Source: G963667675 sp964291545 (GTDB lineage Bacteria; Chloroflexota; Dehalococcoidia; Lucifugimonadales; UBA3495). Taken from it: 64,000 nucleotides of DNA. Positions 60,833 to 64,000 of the stretch are shown one piece after another. The notes below the pieces were generated by a model. The model saw only the letters and a list, made by a program, of their open reading frames with translations. It was not told the DNA's origin and searched no databases. The number at the start of each line of letters is the position of its first letter. Positions within the stretch are counted from its first letter, which is position 1. A program made the translations under genes and the position numbers. Location of the stretch: NCBI GenBank assembly GCA_964291545.2, contig OZ219860.1:1054001-1118000 (forward strand). The letters run 5' to 3'.

Positions 60833-62191
60833 ATGGTCCAGTGGGCTGGAGTCGTACTGGCAGCCGGAGCCGGGGAGAGAATGAAATCTCGCATTCCCAA
60901 GGCGCTTCACCCTGTGTGCGGCAAGGAGATGGTCCGCTACCCGGTGGAGCTGCTGCAGCAACTGGGGGTCGAGCGAATCGCGGTGGTTGTCTCTCCGGCC
61001 AACGGCGCAGAGGTGCAAGGGCTGCTGGGAGACGCAGTGGAATACGTGGTGCAAGCCGAGCCCAGGGGAACCGGCGAGGCCTTGTCCCAAGCGCGGGAGG
61101 CCCTGGCGGGCAAGGCCGACCACCTGGCGGTGCTGTACGGCGACACCCCGCTGATAAGGCCGGGCACGGTAGAGGAACTAATGGAGTCCCACCTGGATCG
61201 CGGTGCGGTTATGTCAATTCTGGCGGGAAGCGTCCCGGCGGTTGGCGACCTGGGGCGTGTGGTGAGGGACCAGTCGGGAAGGATAACCGGCATAGTGGAA
61301 GCCGGCGACGGCAAGCATGAGCCGGATGAACCCGGGGAGACCAACGGGGGAGTCTATGCCTTTTCGGCGTCGTGGCTTCGGGACAGCCTGGACGGCATCT
61401 CTGCCGGACGCACGGGTGAGAAGTACCTCACGGACTTGGCCGCTGTGGGGGCCGCAGCAGGACGGGAGGTTGTTGGCGTGGCCGTCCGAGACCTGGGAGA
61501 GTTGCAGGGGGTCAACAACAGGGTACAACTGGCGCAGGCGGAAGGTGTACTGCGGCAACGAATTCGCAACGAGTGGATGCTGGCCGGCGTTAGCATGAGC
61601 GATCCAGAGTCCGTCTTCATCGACGCCGACGCGGTTATAGGTCAGGACACCGTGCTGCTGCCCAACACCATGCTGATGGGCGGAACCGAAATTGGCGCGG
61701 CGTGCGAAATCGGACCGGGTTCGGTGATACGCGACTCAAAGATAGGCGACGGATGCAGGGTTATTGCGTCGATGCTGGAGGGAGCGGCACTGGAGGACGG
61801 CGTCAGCGTAGGGCCGTTCAGCCACCTGCGGCCCGGCACTCATCTGGAGTCCGGGGTGCACGTGGGCAATTTTGCCGAAATCAAGGAGAGCAGGCTGGGC
61901 CGCGGGGCGATGATGGGCCACTTCGGGTACGTGGGCGACGCATCGATAGGCGCTGAAGCGAACCTGGGCGCGGGCATGGTCACCTGCAACTACGACGGAG
62001 AGAGCAAGCACCGGACGGTGGTCGAAGCGGGTGCGTTCGTGGGGTGCGACACCATGCTGGTGGCCCCGGTGACAGTGGGAGCGGGGGCTTCCACGGGCGC
62101 CGGGGCGGTGGTAACGGCGGACGTTCCCCCCGGTAGACTGGCCGTCGGCGTTCCTGCTAGAATAAGGAGGATTCAAACGACCGCCGACTGA
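60833..62191 (+). CDS. glmU: Bifunctional UDP-GlcNAc pyrophosphorylase / GlcN-1-P acetyltransferase
   Basis: 452-aa GlmU, which makes UDP-GlcNAc for the cell envelope. The N-terminal pyrophosphorylase motif is VVLAAGAGERMKSRIPKALHPVCGKEM, then VLYGDTPLI and the GELQGVNNRVQLAQAE region. The C-terminal half has left-handed beta-helix hexapeptides (VRDSKIGDGCRVIASMLEGAALEDGVSVGPFSHLRPG). The acetyltransferase signature is GHFGYVGDASIGAEANLGAGMVTCNYDGESKHRT. ATG at 60833 starts the conserved domain. Confidence 0.95.
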   Translation: MVQWAGVVLAAGAGERMKSRIPKALHPVCGKEMVRYPVELLQQLGVERIAVVVSPANGAEVQGLLGDAVEYVVQAEPRGTGEALSQAREALAGKADHLAVLYGDTPLIRPGTVEELMESHLDRGAVMSILAGSVPAVGDLGRVVRDQSGRITGIVEAGDGKHEPDEPGETNGGVYAFSASWLRDSLDGISAGRTGEKYLTDLAAVGAAAGREVVGVAVRDLGELQGVNNRVQLAQAEGVLRQRIRNEWMLAGVSMSDPESVFIDADAVIGQDTVLLPNTMLMGGTEIGAACEIGPGSVIRDSKIGDGCRVIASMLEGAALEDGVSVGPFSHLRPGTHLESGVHVGNFAEIKESRLGRGAMMGHFGYVGDASIGAEANLGAGMVTCNYDGESKHRTVVEAGAFVGCDTMLVAPVTVGAGASTGAGAVVTADVPPGRLAVGVPARIRRIQTTAD

Positions 62192-62253
62192 CCTCCCGGC
62201 TACGACGGATTTCCGGAGCCGTCCGGGCCTTCCCAGCCGGGAGGGGTAAGGTA

Positions 62254-63441
62254 GTGGACACAGACAACTTACCATCAACCCTGGTCTTCGTTGCGTTTCT
62301 CCTCTTCTTCGCTTACCTGAGCCTGGCCCACCACGCCGGCAGACCGACCCCTGCGGCCTCTTCCATTGGCAGATCACCCAGATGGCGCGAGTCGCTGGTA
62401 TCGTGGCTCAAGTACGCCTGCGTGATAGCCTGCGCCCTATCGGGCCTGGCGCTAATTCACAGCACCGGGACCTTTGCCTGGTGGCCGGCATCGTTACTGG
62501 CCCTGGGCCTGCTGCTGTTCTTAGCCGCCACGGACCAGGCCCTGGGCTTGGTGGTCAAGCGTCCGGGTTGGGCCGACTCGCCATGGGGCAGGACTTTGAC
62601 CCGACTGGTGATCTGGACGAGCCCAAGAGGGCCTTTACCAGGGTCCAACGGGCCCGCCGCCGATAACGGCAACGGAGACGCCTCCAGCGACCCAGCCATC
62701 ACGGAGGCGGACCTGGTGAGCCTGGACCAGCGGGACCGGGAGATGCTGCGGTCGATACTGCGGCTGGACGTCACCACGGCGAGGGAGATCATGGTGCCCC
62801 GGCTGGACATGCTGGCGGTGGCGGCCGACGCCAGCCTGGTGCAAGTCTCCAAGCTGATGGTCAAGAGCGGGCACAGCAGGCTGCCCGTGTACGAAGACAC
62901 CACCGACAAAATATTGGGCATCATCCATTCCAGGGACGTGATGGAGGCCATAGCCGGGGGCGACATCACGGCGGACATCCGCGACCTACTCCGCGAGGCT
63001 TTTGTCATCCCGGAGACGAAGCGTATTGACGACCTGTTGGAGGAGTTGCAGGAGCGCGGCGTTCAGATGGCGTTGGTGGTAGACGAATACGGCGGGACCG
63101 AAGGCCTGGTCACGATGGAAGACGTGCTGGAAGAGATAGTGGGTGAAATCGAGGACGAGTTTTCACGCACCAAAGAAGCCGAAATAGTGCGCCAACCGGA
63201 CGGGGCGGTGGTTGTCGACGCGGGCGTTACCACGGACGACGTCGATGAGATGTTCGGGACCAGCATAGACAGCCCCGACGTGGACACCGTCGGCGGATAC
63301 GTTTACCACAGCCTGGGCAGAATTCCACAGGTGGGCGACGTGGTGACGACAGACAACCTGGAAATCAGGGTGGTGTCCATTCTGGGACGCCGCCTACGCA
63401 AGCTGCGCATCCAGCGAACCGAAACAAGCAGTCTCGACTAA
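62254..63441 (+). CDS. CBS-domain CorC/HlyC-type membrane protein
   Basis: 395-aa protein. The N-terminus has three hydrophobic segments (about residues 8-26, 52-70 and 75-90) instead of the full DUF21/CNNM domain. A CBS pair follows from TTAREIMVPRLDMLAVAADASLVQVSKLMVKSGHSRLPVYEDTTDKILGIIHSRDVMEA. Further C-terminal, VDEYGGTEGLVTMEDVLEEIVGEIEDE and the CorC/HlyC domain end the protein. Likely role: Mg2+/Co2+ handling or ion efflux. GTG at 62254 follows GGGAGGGG. Confidence 0.88.
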   Translation: MDTDNLPSTLVFVAFLLFFAYLSLAHHAGRPTPAASSIGRSPRWRESLVSWLKYACVIACALSGLALIHSTGTFAWWPASLLALGLLLFLAATDQALGLVVKRPGWADSPWGRTLTRLVIWTSPRGPLPGSNGPAADNGNGDASSDPAITEADLVSLDQRDREMLRSILRLDVTTAREIMVPRLDMLAVAADASLVQVSKLMVKSGHSRLPVYEDTTDKILGIIHSRDVMEAIAGGDITADIRDLLREAFVIPETKRIDDLLEELQERGVQMALVVDEYGGTEGLVTMEDVLEEIVGEIEDEFSRTKEAEIVRQPDGAVVVDAGVTTDDVDEMFGTSIDSPDVDTVGGYVYHSLGRIPQVGDVVTTDNLEIRVVSILGRRLRKLRIQRTETSSLD

Positions 63442-63507
63442 ACGTAGTACTCTTAGCGGTTGTCCTGTCCGGGCGACCGACTCGCCGGACGTGATGGGTC
63501 GGACAGG

Positions 63508-64000
63508 CTAAACGTTGTCCCGTTGGGCGATTAGCTCGCCGGTAACGATGAGACGGTGGTCGTAGACCCAGCTGGGCACGCACGACACCAGGTGTATAGA
63601 GGCCAGCCCGGTCTCGTACTGATGCAAATCGCCTTGAGAGAAGTCCTCTTGGTGGACCACGTCGGACGACGTGACGCGATAGAGGAATTGGTGGTCACCG
63701 TTATCGGCGATGATGAAGACGTTTTCGCCGTTGTTCAGCATCTCGGGTATCTTGGTGAGGTCGGAGAACACCGAACCCTCCCCACCGATGAGACTCTGGG
63801 TGTGGCCGAAGAACCAGGAGCTGCCCATCTCGCCGGCGTTGGCGGTATCAGCGAGGTGGCCAATAGTGTTGGCCGGAGTCTCGTAGGCCCGGCTGCCGCC
63901 CAGGTCCAGGATTTGCAGTTCATCGACGGTGGAGTCGATGCCGGTGCCGGGCACTATCAACCTGGTAGCGGAAGGCAGAACGTCGTCGAAAGCTGGGCTG
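63508..64000 (-). CDS. Sortase-family protein, N-terminal part outside the window
   Basis: The C-terminal 163 residues of a sortase transpeptidase. The catalytic His is in SSWFFGHTQ, the Cys in IHLVSCVPSWVYDHRLIVTGEL, and the Arg in the same segment (VYDHRLIV), the H-C-R set of class D/E/F sortases. The frame continues to 64000 without a start, with an RLIVPGTGIDSTV segment that commonly opens the sortase domain. A TTG at 63960 is in frame but within the domain, so it is not taken as the start. Substrate proteins with sorting signals were not seen here. Confidence 0.88.
   Translation of the reverse strand, partial: SPAFDDVLPSATRLIVPGTGIDSTVDELQILDLGGSRAYETPANTIGHLADTANAGEMGSSWFFGHTQSLIGGEGSVFSDLTKIPEMLNNGENVFIIADNGDHQFLYRVTSSDVVHQEDFSQGDLHQYETGLASIHLVSCVPSWVYDHRLIVTGELIAQRDNV

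Overview
This window reads as a GC-rich (clearly above 55% G+C by eye), gene-dense bacterial chromosome segment. It is most likely from a Chloroflexota lineage of the Dehalococcoidia/SAR202 type. The taxonomic call is inference from gene content: a coenzyme F420 biosynthesis cluster next to a luciferase-like monooxygenase, futalosine-type menaquinone genes, the archaeal-type fructose-1,6-bisphosphate aldolase/phosphatase, PAC2 and Lin0512 proteins, and many intergenic palindromic repeats. No rRNA is present to confirm it. GTG and TTG starts are common.

Layout. 1-9.1 kb: zinc uptake lipoprotein (cut by the window edge) behind a Fur/Zur regulator, nitroreductase, PAC2 protein, GMC oxidoreductase, DUF1059, cupin, Lin0512 protein, and a modABC molybdate operon with translational overlaps. 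9.5-15.3 kb: zinc-ribbon protein, then ubiD-ubiA-ubiX-ubiE homologues for late menaquinone synthesis and a glutamate-1-semialdehyde-aminomutase-family protein. 15.3-22.6 kb: prmC, prfA, dinB, cofE, a PduO-type adenosyltransferase, hisH, hisA, a GNAT protein and a Nudix protein. 22.6-29.2 kb: MoaD-like protein, the small and FAD subunits of a molybdenum hydroxylase, a Zn-ribbon/OB protein, metF, mqnA and a secreted metalloprotease. 29.1-33.5 kb: a peptide ABC transporter (two permeases and a lipoprotein, no ATPase). 34 kb: tRNA-His and tRNA-Arg. 34.4-42.3 kb: NYN protein, NAD(P)-binding epimerase, folC, fabF, an IS110 element, ruvB. 42.6-44.4 kb: a lower-GC DUF262/DUF1524 protein, probably acquired. 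44.7-49.9 kb: cofG-cofH-cofD-cofC-LLM monooxygenase. 50.3-64 kb: fabI, a zinc-ribbon/TPR protein, a repeat array, FBP aldolase/phosphatase, a coiled-coil protein, aspS, a DUF255 protein, an amidase, glmU, a CBS/CorC protein and a partial sortase.

The genes connect in several ways. cofE (18.6 kb) completes the F420 pathway begun by cofGHDC (45-49 kb), and the adjacent LLM protein is a plausible F420 user. mqnA (27 kb) indicates that ubiD/A/X/E act in the futalosine menaquinone route. modABC and the MoaD-like protein fit supply of molybdenum cofactor to the molybdenum hydroxylase subunits.

The most striking find is the IS110-family element at about 39.75-40.87 kb. It interrupts an interspersed repeat, so both ends can be read to the base. 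The 155 bp between its end and the transposase start can be folded by eye into a two-loop bridge RNA. One loop carries guides matching the target repeat and the other carries guides matching the element's own ends, both around a CT core. The transposase stop codon is completed by target DNA. Six intact copies of the 12-bp target lie elsewhere in the window. Intergenic regions at 33.6, 36.2, 39.5, 41, 50, 52-53, 54.8 and 60.5 kb are filled by two repeat families that generate many spurious ORFs.
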